From Aneurinibacillus terranovensis DSM 18919 (GTDB taxonomy: Bacteria > Bacillota > Bacilli > Aneurinibacillales > Aneurinibacillaceae): DNA of 64,000 nt. Location of the stretch: positions 76,645-140,644 of the forward strand of contig NZ_AUMJ01000009.1 in the NCBI RefSeq assembly GCF_000430625.1, given 5' to 3'. The notes beneath the pieces were generated by a model. It was not told where the DNA came from. It saw nothing but the letters and a program-made list of their open reading frames with translations, and did not search any database. Numbering within the stretch: the stretch's first letter is position 1; each line of letters starts with the position of its first letter. Below, piece after piece: positions 16,749-23,927 of the stretch. Both the position numbers and the translations under genes were made by a program.

Positions 16749-18151
16749 TTTGAGAATTTTTTCTCGCGAGAAATCTTTTGCAGCCGTCGATACAGCGTAG
16801 CGACACTCATTCCCAAAGCCTGAGCAGCCTTTCTTTTTCCTTCCGTGCTGGTTCCATAACGACGAAGGGCTTGTTCAATCAAATACGCTTCTGATTCTTC
16901 TATCTTCAATAAAGAATAATCGTGAGAACTTCTTTTTGCCGGTAACGTCAATGTCTTTTCGAATGGCTCGTCAGGTCCCTCCTGATGGCGCATAGATGAA
17001 GGCAAGCTGCTTATCGTAACCAAGTCCCCGATTTCGAGATTTACAATATATTCGATGACGTTTTCGAGTTCGCGTACATTTCCCGGCCAGTGATAGTCAA
17101 ATAATCGTTTTAATGCTTGTGATGAAAGTCGTTTGTTCTCTTTTCCTAAACGCTCTCCATACCGCTTCATAAAGTACTGGATGAGTTCATACAGATCCTC
17201 ACTTCTTTCCCGTAAAGGAGGAATGGAAAGGGGAATAACATTTAAGCGAAAGTATAAATCTTCACGAAATTGTTGATTGGCAATCATCGTTTCCAAATCT
17301 TTATGGGTCGCTGCAATCACTCGAACATCGATGGGAATGCTCTCCGAACCGCCAATTCTCTCGACCCTCCGCTCTTGCAAAACCCGCAAAAGTTTAGCTT
17401 GCAAAAAAAGCGGCATATCCCCAATTTCATCCAGGAACAGCGTGCCTCCACGAGCCATTTCGAAGCGTCCTTGTTTCCCGCCTTTCTTTGCTCCTGTAAA
17501 TGAACCTTCATCATAACCAAATAGTTCACTCTCCAAAAGAGATTCAGGGATTGCTGCACAATTGATAGCTACAAACGGACCCTTTTGTCGTTGACTGGCT
17601 CCGTGAATCGCCTGTGCGAGTACCTCTTTACCGGTTCCGCTTTCTCCCCGAATCAAAATGGTTGAATCACTTTTCGCTACTTTTTCCGCCTGTGCTTTTA
17701 ACGCGGTAATAACAGGGCTATTACCGCGAATATCAGCAAATGAATAACGAGTGGCATATTTCTTTTGCTTATCTACACTTGGTACCAAAAACTGTTTAGT
17801 AAATTGTAAAACAGCACCCTCTACTTGCTTACTGACAATTAGCGGATGCAAGCGACAGGCATAAGGGTGAAAGACTTCCATCGAATCCTTAATTTCAACA
17901 GGTAAATCGATGGTGGGTTTCCCTTGTCGGACAAACTCAATCAGTTTCGCAGAATTAATTAACTCCAGAATGTGTTTGTTTATTAAAGTAATTTGTGAAC
18001 GGCCCCACACTTTCTCCGCAAACATATTCGTGTGGATGACATTCCCTTGCTGGTCTACAACCAAAATGGGGGTTGAAATCATGGATAAAAGCACTTCAAT
18101 TTCTTGTAACAGTCTTTTTCTTTCTTTTTTCAATGAATCAATATCATTCAT
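16745..18151 (-). CDS. PAS-domain sigma-54-dependent transcriptional activator
   Basis: This 468-residue enhancer-binding protein has three parts. An N-terminal PAS-like sensor (about 15-120; STPILVVDQQGNVIHTN) comes first. A central AAA+ domain (about 145-370) follows, with Walker A GESGTGKE (169-176), the sigma-54 loop as GSFTGA (216-221, usually GAFTGA) and Walker B TLFLDEIGD. A C-terminal Fis-type helix-turn-helix closes it (AAQALGMSVATLYRRL). It uses ATP to open sigma-54 promoters. It lies directly upstream of the DUF917/HyuA operon, which has a matching promoter, so it is the likely regulator. The inducer is probably sensed by the PAS domain. Confidence 0.9.
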   Translation of the reverse strand: MNDIDSLKKERKRLLQEIEVLLSMISTPILVVDQQGNVIHTNMFAEKVWGRSQITLINKHILELINSAKLIEFVRQGKPTIDLPVEIKDSMEVFHPYACRLHPLIVSKQVEGAVLQFTKQFLVPSVDKQKKYATRYSFADIRGNSPVITALKAQAEKVAKSDSTILIRGESGTGKEVLAQAIHGASQRQKGPFVAINCAAIPESLLESELFGYDEGSFTGAKKGGKQGRFEMARGGTLFLDEIGDMPLFLQAKLLRVLQERRVERIGGSESIPIDVRVIAATHKDLETMIANQQFREDLYFRLNVIPLSIPPLRERSEDLYELIQYFMKRYGERLGKENKRLSSQALKRLFDYHWPGNVRELENVIEYIVNLEIGDLVTISSLPSSMRHQEGPDEPFEKTLTLPAKRSSHDYSLLKIEESEAYLIEQALRRYGTSTEGKRKAAQALGMSVATLYRRLQKISREKKFSK

Positions 18152-18248
18152 GACAATCCCCCTAAATTCAGTTCTTATAAAATTCAGTATAATAGAGTTA
18201 ATGATGGTTGTCTTTTCGAAATCTAATAAATCTTTTAATGTTGTTCAT

Positions 18249-19184
18249 TCAAGTAGTGCGAGCTTGCTCCGCCATTCGATTGAGCGCCTTCGTTCGGACG
18301 GGGGGCGCTTTGGCAATAAACACAATCCCGGCTAAGACGCAGCCGATAGCTACATAATGATACCAGTAGAAGGTCTCATGCAAAAACAGGCAGGATAGAA
18401 CTACGGCGCTGATGGGCATAATGGCTGTAAAAACGGCAGCCGAACTGGCGGGGACCACCGCTATCCCCTGATTCATCAATATGACCGCCAGAGCAGTCAC
18501 AACGACACCGCAATATAAAATGAGCAGCCAGTCATTGACAGTCACACCTGAAAAGTCAAACTTCCAGGCCTGATAAACAGCAAAAGGAAGAAAAAGCAGC
18601 GAACCTGTAATACTTACGACCGTGGAGATGACAAGCGCACTTAAATCTTTCGATACAAATTTCCTAAACGTAAAGAAGATTGCTTCCCCTACAACAGCGC
18701 CAAAAATCAGGAGATTTCCAAACAGCGCATGAGCGCCATGTGCTGTATTGGAAAAGGCCCCTACTACATTAATCGCCATCGTTCCAAGGACCGCGCATAA
18801 AATGCCAATCACATGATTCCAGGTCAGCCTTTCCTTCAAAAAGAAAAACGAAATAAGCCCGACAACCGCCGGGGTCGTGCTGGTAATAATCCCGCTTTCT
18901 ATTCCTGTCGTAAATTTCAAGCCGTACAGCATAAAAATGCTAAACATAAATACCCCAACAAACGTTTGAAAAATGAAGAGAAAAAGATCCCGACGTGAAA
19001 TGCACGGGAACCTCTTTTCCTTGATATATAAAAGAAAAATCAATGTCACCGCACCGATGCTTAACCGCAATTCAGACGCAAGAAAAACCGGAAATACCCC
19101 CGTAATTACCTTGTTCGCCACAATAAAACTGCCCACGATGGCCATGGCGACGCTCATTTTTATATATGCACGCATATGGATCAA
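18249..19184 (-). CDS. EamA-family (DMT) transporter
   Basis: This 311-residue protein has ten hydrophobic segments in two EamA repeats, with the typical ESGIITSTTPAVVGLISFFFLKERLTW at the end of the first half and PASSAAVFTAIMPISAVVLSCLFLHETF in the second. Family members export metabolites or amino acids; the substrate cannot be told. GGAGGG lies eight bases before TTG at 19184. An ATG at 19175 with GGGG upstream is the alternative start. It is probably not part of the sigma-54 operon, because it lies upstream of the regulator. Confidence 0.8.
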   Translation of the reverse strand: MIHMRAYIKMSVAMAIVGSFIVANKVITGVFPVFLASELRLSIGAVTLIFLLYIKEKRFPCISRRDLFLFIFQTFVGVFMFSIFMLYGLKFTTGIESGIITSTTPAVVGLISFFFLKERLTWNHVIGILCAVLGTMAINVVGAFSNTAHGAHALFGNLLIFGAVVGEAIFFTFRKFVSKDLSALVISTVVSITGSLLFLPFAVYQAWKFDFSGVTVNDWLLILYCGVVVTALAVILMNQGIAVVPASSAAVFTAIMPISAVVLSCLFLHETFYWYHYVAIGCVLAGIVFIAKAPPVRTKALNRMAEQARTT

Positions 19185-19338
19185 ACCCCATTCCCTCCCT
19201 CTCTCTTACAACTATCCACAACGTATTCCGCTGCTTTTCTTTGCTTACATTACATAAATAAAACCACCCGGGAATCCTTGAGAGGACACCCAGGCGACCA
19301 ACTTATCTATGCGTTACCATTCTTTATGGTTCTAAGCC

Positions 19339-20112
19339 TTAAATCATCCCTATTTTCTGCAGCCCGTATTGGATACCACCATCGTCTACAGACTTGGTTG
19401 TAAAGTTGGCGAAAGGCTTTGTTTCCTCATGGGCATTTCCCATAGCGATTCCCATACCAACATAAGCAAGCATCTCTTTATCGTTTAACCCGTCACCGAA
19501 TGCAACTGCTTCTGCGGACGATAATCCAAGGTGCTCAAGCATCTTTTCAATTCCTTTCGCCTTTGAACCGCCACTTGGCAGCACATCCATTGAAAGTTCA
19601 TGCCAACGAATCAACGAAATGTCGGCCACTTTATTTTTATAATAATCTTCTTCATGCAGCCGGCAGAAGAGCAGAGCCTGATAGATATTTGTTTCCTGCC
19701 AGTAATTCGGATGATAGCCGGGGACACTCACTTTAAGTGAATGAAACGATTCAATGACGTGCGGATGCTGCTCATAATTGGAGAAGCATTTTTCGTTTCC
19801 AAGGTAAACGATTGGATGATTATACGCATTGGCTATGTTCTCTAAGGCTGAAAGTGTTTCCCGGCCAATCGGATTTTCATGAACGATTTGCCCTTGATGC
19901 ACGACATACGAGCCGTTGAAACTCACAAACGAATCAATCCCGAGTTCTTCACCAATTGGTTTAAAATGATAAGGGGCTCTGCCTGTTGCAATCACAACTT
20001 CAACGTCACGTTCCTGTAGTTTCTTTATCGCCTCTTTGGTAGATGGCGGAATTCTTTTGTCATGGTTTACAAGCGTCCCGTCAATATCGAAAAAAACAAT
20101 TTTGTATGCCAT
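19339..20112 (-). CDS. Cof-type HAD-IIB phosphatase, YkrA-like
   Basis: This 257-residue HAD-superfamily hydrolase has motif I FFDIDGTLV at the N terminus (nucleophile and acid aspartates), motif II IATGR, motif III lysine in GGSKAKGIEK, and motif IV AFGDGLNDKEML. The C2B cap lies between motifs II and III. Length and order match B. subtilis YkrA. Such enzymes dephosphorylate sugar phosphates or cofactor precursors. TAGGAGG precedes the ATG. Confidence 0.85.
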   Translation of the reverse strand: MAYKIVFFDIDGTLVNHDKRIPPSTKEAIKKLQERDVEVVIATGRAPYHFKPIGEELGIDSFVSFNGSYVVHQGQIVHENPIGRETLSALENIANAYNHPIVYLGNEKCFSNYEQHPHVIESFHSLKVSVPGYHPNYWQETNIYQALLFCRLHEEDYYKNKVADISLIRWHELSMDVLPSGGSKAKGIEKMLEHLGLSSAEAVAFGDGLNDKEMLAYVGMGIAMGNAHEETKPFANFTTKSVDDGGIQYGLQKIGMI

Positions 20113-20151
20113 AATTCCTCCTAAGTCAGGCCTATCTCTTGCAGTTCGCTT

Positions 20152-20571
20152 TTATTTCTTCACAAGAAGCGCATGGTCGACTTTAATACACGTATCCATT
20201 ACGGCAGTCATTCCGTGCTGCTGCACGTATTTTGCAGCGTCTTCATTGTAGATTCCCTGCTGCAGCCAGAATGTTTTGGCTCCGATTTTGGCAGCTTCTT
20301 CTGCGACCGGCATTACAGTCTCACTTCGACGGAACACATTTACAATATCGACCGGCTCTTTGATTTCGGTTAGTGAAGCAACCGCTTTTTCCCCAAGTGC
20401 TTCCTGAATCGTGGGATTAACGGGAATAATTTTATAACCGGCTCGCTGCATTGCTTCCGACACCATATAGCTGGTACGGGCGGGATTATCGGATAATCCT
20501 ACAACCGCGATAGTTTTTGCTTCTTCCAGAATTTTGCGGCGTTCGTCATTGGACGGGTTTTGAAAGGCCAT
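20152..20571 (-). CDS. CoA-binding-domain protein (YccU/YneT family)
   Basis: This 139-residue protein is a single Rossmann-like CoA-binding domain: IAVVGLSDNPARTSYMVSEAMQRAGYKIIPVNP at the N terminus, VDIVNVFRRSE in the middle, and FWLQQGIYNEDAA toward the end. It resembles the nucleotide-binding part of succinyl-CoA synthetase but has no catalytic partner domain. The role is unknown. GGAGGAG lies before the ATG. Confidence 0.85.
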   Translation of the reverse strand: MAFQNPSNDERRKILEEAKTIAVVGLSDNPARTSYMVSEAMQRAGYKIIPVNPTIQEALGEKAVASLTEIKEPVDIVNVFRRSETVMPVAEEAAKIGAKTFWLQQGIYNEDAAKYVQQHGMTAVMDTCIKVDHALLVKK

Positions 20572-20727
20572 GTATTTCTCCTCCTTCGAAATTTTGCTTC
20601 TTTATATCTTTCTTCGCTCCCTGTTCTCCTATTCCCTCTTTATCATTTCGGATTACTCTCTTTTTGTTTAATAAATGAACAGGAACTTGCCCTAATCATC
20701 CTCATGACTGATTTACTTTGTATTCGG

Positions 20728-20832
20728 GTGTAGTATTGTTATAATTAAATAAGTTTAAAGAAAACTTACCCGGGCCAAACCTAAAAGTATCCGGCAGTAC
20801 CCGGCATATCTCAAGCGTCATGAGAAAACTGC
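20728..20832 (+). promoter_or_regulatory. Promoter and structured leader of the methyltransferase gene
   Basis: TTGTAT and TATAAT, 16 bases apart, give a start near 20758. The leader begins with the inverted repeat AAGTTT/AAACTT. It then contains GCAGT/ACTGC (20794-20798 with 20828-20832) enclosing a 29-base loop with TATCTCAAG and ATGAGA, similar to the loops at 80-111 and 8930-8959. No terminator follows, so any control would be on translation or stability. This is speculative; the 20572-20720 part of the gap holds nothing else I recognise. Confidence 0.4.
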
Positions 20833-20874
20833 ACTGTCTTTCTTAATGCTGAAAAATCCTATGAGGAGAGTTAT

Positions 20875-21423
20875 ATGGAGAAATTTCTGTTCTTATCGAA
20901 GTTCTTACAATCGCCGAAAACCGTAGGCAGTATAACGCCCAGTTCACGTTTTCTTGCCAGGGCCATGGTAAACCCTATTGATTGGCCCGCCACCGAAAGC
21001 ATTGCAGAATTGGGAGCCGGTACAGGCATTTTTACCCGTTATCTCCATGAATTGAAACACCCGGGTTGTAAGGTGATGGTCTTTGAGCGGGATGATAACA
21101 TGCGAAATCGCCTTGAATCGCTTTACCCGGATCTCTATTACCATGATAATGCCGTTGAAATTTACTCAGCGATGAAAAAACATCATATTAATCAATTCGA
21201 CTATGTTATTTCAGGATTGCCCTTTATGAACTTTTCTCAGGAATTAAGGGATGCGATTATGGAAGGAGTCGAGAAATCGTTAAAGCCTGGCGGAATGTTT
21301 ATCGCTTTTCAATACTCACTCCAGATGAAGAAGCAGTTGGAGCAACGCTTTAACCGTCTTGACATCAACTTCGTACCCATTAATATCCCTCCCGCGTTTG
21401 TATACTGCTGCCAAAAGGCATAG
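20875..21423 (+). CDS. SAM-dependent methyltransferase, phospholipid N-methyltransferase-like
   Basis: This 182-residue class I methyltransferase has motif I IAELGAGTGIFTRYL near residue 43 and post-I acid in VFERD. Its N terminus, FLxxFLxSPKTVGSITPSSRFLARAM, is typical of the PmtA-like group. That group methylates phosphatidylethanolamine or other small targets at the membrane. There is no membrane helix. The ATG has an AGGAGAG site and the upstream leader is structured. The substrate is uncertain. Confidence 0.75.
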   Translation: MEKFLFLSKFLQSPKTVGSITPSSRFLARAMVNPIDWPATESIAELGAGTGIFTRYLHELKHPGCKVMVFERDDNMRNRLESLYPDLYYHDNAVEIYSAMKKHHINQFDYVISGLPFMNFSQELRDAIMEGVEKSLKPGGMFIAFQYSLQMKKQLEQRFNRLDINFVPINIPPAFVYCCQKA

Positions 21424-21459
21424 CGGGAGGGAATGAACTCTTTTGTCTGAGATGAATGG

Positions 21460-22404
21460 TCAAAAACCAATCTCTTCAAGAAATTGTTTTAATTTGGCTG
21501 CTGAAGATTGGAGCTGTTCCTCTTCCCTTTCGGATAAAGGAAGGGGGACAACCTCTTCTAAACCATTTCTTCCAACTATCGAAGGAACCCCGAGACACAC
21601 TCCATTGATTCCATGATATCCTTCTAAATAAGAGGATACCGGCAGAATAGAACGCTGATCCTTTAAGATAGCTTCACAGATACGGGCCAAAGATAAAGCA
21701 ATTGCATAGAAAGTAGCACCTTTCTTCTCAATAATTTTATAAGCTGCGCCCTTTGTTTCATTATAGATTTCTTCTTTTTGCGATTCGTTTATATGCCACA
21801 CGCTGTCCTGCGGCTGTGTTTCCGGCAACATCCCCGCTACGCTTAGAGAGCTCCAGACCGGAACTTCAGAATCTCCGTGTTCCCCAATTACCATACCGTG
21901 TACGCTCCGTGGGTCAACACCGAGCTTTTCCGCCACTAAATAGCGAAAACGTGAGCTATCGAGCAGCGTACCTGAACCAATTACGCGCTCTTTCGGAAAT
22001 CCGGACAGCTTTAGCGCTACTTGCGTAAGAATATCTACTGGATTGGTGGCGATAAGTAAGATGGCTTTCGTCGTATAAGCCGTAATCTGTTTAATGATGG
22101 AGTCAAAAATTTGAACATTGCGGTTCATTAGATCGATGCGTGTTTCTCCCGGACGCTGAGCCGATCCTGCTGTTATGACAACAATGTCCGCATCCGCACA
22201 GTCCGCATAATCGCCTACAGTAATTTTCATCGGTTGGGCAAGCATAAGGCCGTGATTTAAATCGAGCATATCACCCTCTGCCTTATCACGATTACTGTCT
22301 ATAATCACCAGCTCATTTACAAACCCTCTCAGTAATACCGTATAGGCAAATGTAGAACCGACAGCACCATTCCCGATAAGCACAATTTTCGAAGTGGTTT
22401 TCAT
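21460..22404 (-). CDS. ldh: L-lactate dehydrogenase
   Basis: This 314-residue NAD-dependent enzyme interconverts pyruvate and L-lactate, regenerating NAD when respiration is limited. It has GNGAVGSTFAY for NAD binding, the specificity-loop glutamine and arginine in SAQRPGETR, and the catalytic histidine in GEHGDSEVPVWS. The Q before RPGETR indicates lactate rather than malate specificity. The start at 22404 (GGAGGAG upstream) removes a spurious 33-residue extension. I see no clear Rex operator upstream. Confidence 0.9.
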   Translation of the reverse strand: MKTTSKIVLIGNGAVGSTFAYTVLLRGFVNELVIIDSNRDKAEGDMLDLNHGLMLAQPMKITVGDYADCADADIVVITAGSAQRPGETRIDLMNRNVQIFDSIIKQITAYTTKAILLIATNPVDILTQVALKLSGFPKERVIGSGTLLDSSRFRYLVAEKLGVDPRSVHGMVIGEHGDSEVPVWSSLSVAGMLPETQPQDSVWHINESQKEEIYNETKGAAYKIIEKKGATFYAIALSLARICEAILKDQRSILPVSSYLEGYHGINGVCLGVPSIVGRNGLEEVVPLPLSEREEEQLQSSAAKLKQFLEEIGF

Positions 22405-22500
22405 GGAACACTCCTCCGTGTATTGGATGTAGTTAAAACTTTCCATATGTAAGTTATACATTATTATTCTACCAAAAAAAACAAAATAAAAATCATAAAG

Positions 22501-22532
22501 CAAAGAGACCCGGAAAAAGCTCAGGTCTCTTC
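22501..22532 (-). terminator. Terminator of the infC-rpmI-rplT operon
   Basis: AGAGACC/GGTCTCT forms a 7-bp stem just after the rplT stop, followed by a T-rich minus-strand stretch. Confidence 0.65.
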
Positions 22533-22538
22533 TGTTTA

Positions 22539-22898
22539 TTATGCATTTAATTTTTCTTTCGCTGCGTTCGCAAGCTGTGTAAACGCTTCTTTATCGTTCA
22601 CAGCCAGGTCAGCAAGCATTTTGCGGTTTACTTCTAACCCGGACGCTTTTAAACCATACATAAAACGGCTGTATGAAAGCCCATTCATACGGGCAGCCGC
22701 ATTGATACGTGTAATCCACAATTTGCGGTAATCGCGCTTCACCTGACGGCGGTCACGATAAGCATACTGCAGAGATTTCATAACCTGTGCATTCGCGGAT
22801 TTAAATAACCGGTGTTTTGAACCAAAATAACCTTTAGCGAGCTTTAATATTTTTTTGCGACGTTTACGCGCAACATTTCCACCTTTAACTCTTGGCAT
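22539..22898 (-). CDS. rplT: Ribosomal protein bL20
   Basis: This 119-residue basic 50S subunit protein has the expected MPRVKGG start, [22 protein letters not shown] segment and [20 protein letters not shown] core. It is required for early 50S assembly. In Bacillales it also binds the infC leader to repress the operon, and such a leader is present at 23700-23837. It is the third gene of infC-rpmI-rplT. Confidence 0.97.
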   Translation of the reverse strand: MPRVKGGNVARKRRKKILKLAKGYFGSKHRLFKSANAQVMKSLQYAYRDRRQVKRDYRKLWITRINAAARMNGLSYSRFMYGLKASGLEVNRKMLADLAVNDKEAFTQLANAAKEKLNA

Positions 22899-22928
22899 CT
22901 ATGTTCCCTCCTGAATCTCGAATAAGAA

Positions 22929-23129
22929 TTACTTCATGTACGTAAGCATTTGTTCAATGCGTTTTTGGTCACCATTAGAAACAATCGCACCTTTGCGAAG
23001 GTTGCGCTTGCGCTTTGGAGATTTGTGTTCCAGAATATGGCTTGTATAAGCATGGCTGCGTTTTAATTTACCGCTTCCGGTTCTCTTAAAACGTTTTGCA
23101 GCACCGCGGTGTGTTTTCATTTTAGGCAT
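22929..23129 (-). CDS. rpmI: Ribosomal protein bL35
   Basis: This 66-residue basic 50S protein begins [15 protein letters not shown], the invariant family start. The ATG at 23129 with GGAGG upstream is chosen; the ATG at 23144 would add five foreign residues. It lies between infC and rplT, with short gaps on both sides. Confidence 0.96.
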   Translation of the reverse strand: MPKMKTHRGAAKRFKRTGSGKLKRSHAYTSHILEHKSPKRKRNLRKGAIVSNGDQKRIEQMLTYMK

Positions 23130-23153
23130 CGACGTGTCCTCCAATCCAGAATG

Positions 23154-23669
23154 TTACTTTTCGCTTTTTGGCGCAAGAATCATAATCATGCTGCGCCCTT
23201 CAATTTTGGGCCTGCGCTCTACAGAAGAAATATGCTCAACTTCTTTGGCCATCTTCTCCATTACCTGCTGACCAAGTTCAGCATGGGTAATCGCGCGGCC
23301 ACGGAAGCGAATCGTTAATTTCACTTTATTACCGGCTTCTAAAAACTTAACGGCATTGCGTAGCTTCGTTTGGAAATCATGTTCCTCAATCGTAGGGGAT
23401 AAGCGAACTTCTTTCAGCTCAACCACCTTTTGATTCTTCCTGGCTTCCTTTTCCTTCTTCTGCTGCTCATATCTGTATTTTCCGTAATCCATGATACGGC
23501 ATACAGGGGGCTTTGCAGTCGGCGCGATATTTACCAGGTCAAGTTCTTTTTCCTGAGCTAGGCGGAGCGCTTCGCGAAACGGAAGAATGCCTAACTGTTG
23601 ACCCTCAGAATCAATCACACGAACCTCACGAGCGCGGATCTCTTCATTAATTAAATTCTCTTTGCTAAT
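23154..23669 (-). CDS. infC: Translation initiation factor IF-3, ATT start
   Basis: This 171-residue IF-3 binds the 30S subunit and checks the initiator tRNA-start codon match. Both lobes and the linker are visible ([53 protein letters not shown]). The family starts at [10 protein letters not shown]. Here that isoleucine is an ATT codon at 23669-23667, seven bases after GGAGGT, so ATT is the start codon, as in other bacteria where IF-3 controls its own translation. The ATG at 23699 would add 10 atypical residues. Confidence 0.93.
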   Translation of the reverse strand: MSKENLINEEIRAREVRVIDSEGQQLGILPFREALRLAQEKELDLVNIAPTAKPPVCRIMDYGKYRYEQQKKEKEARKNQKVVELKEVRLSPTIEEHDFQTKLRNAVKFLEAGNKVKLTIRFRGRAITHAELGQQVMEKMAKEVEHISSVERRPKIEGRSMIMILAPKSEK

Positions 23670-23699
23670 ACCTGCCACCTCCAGAGGAATGTTAACCAA

Positions 23700-23837
23700 A
23701 GTAAAAAGTGCGGACGCAATGCGCCCGCACTTATATTACACACCATATACTTCTATGGGTTATATACCTGTTAACGCCGAAGTCAATCAGGTGAGAAGCG
23801 GGGCGCTTCTTCTTTGGTTACCGTATGTTTATCAGAC
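23700..23837 (-). promoter_or_regulatory. L20-type leader of infC operon with attenuator
   Basis: A promoter TTGACG-17-TATACT (23867-23872 and 23844-23849 on the minus strand) is followed by a leader of about 130 bases. The leader ends in GTGCGGGCGC/GCGTCCGCAC plus T5 (23702-23731), a strong terminator just before the ribosome site. Bacillales infC leaders of this layout bind L20, which favours termination. The protein-binding fold itself was not modelled. Confidence 0.8.
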
Positions 23838-23927
23838 TTAATTAGTATAACGTAAACACTGTAGAACGTCAAGCATCATTAACAAAAACATTTATTAAGC
23901 GGCGCTTCCAGCAAAAACTTACACCTG

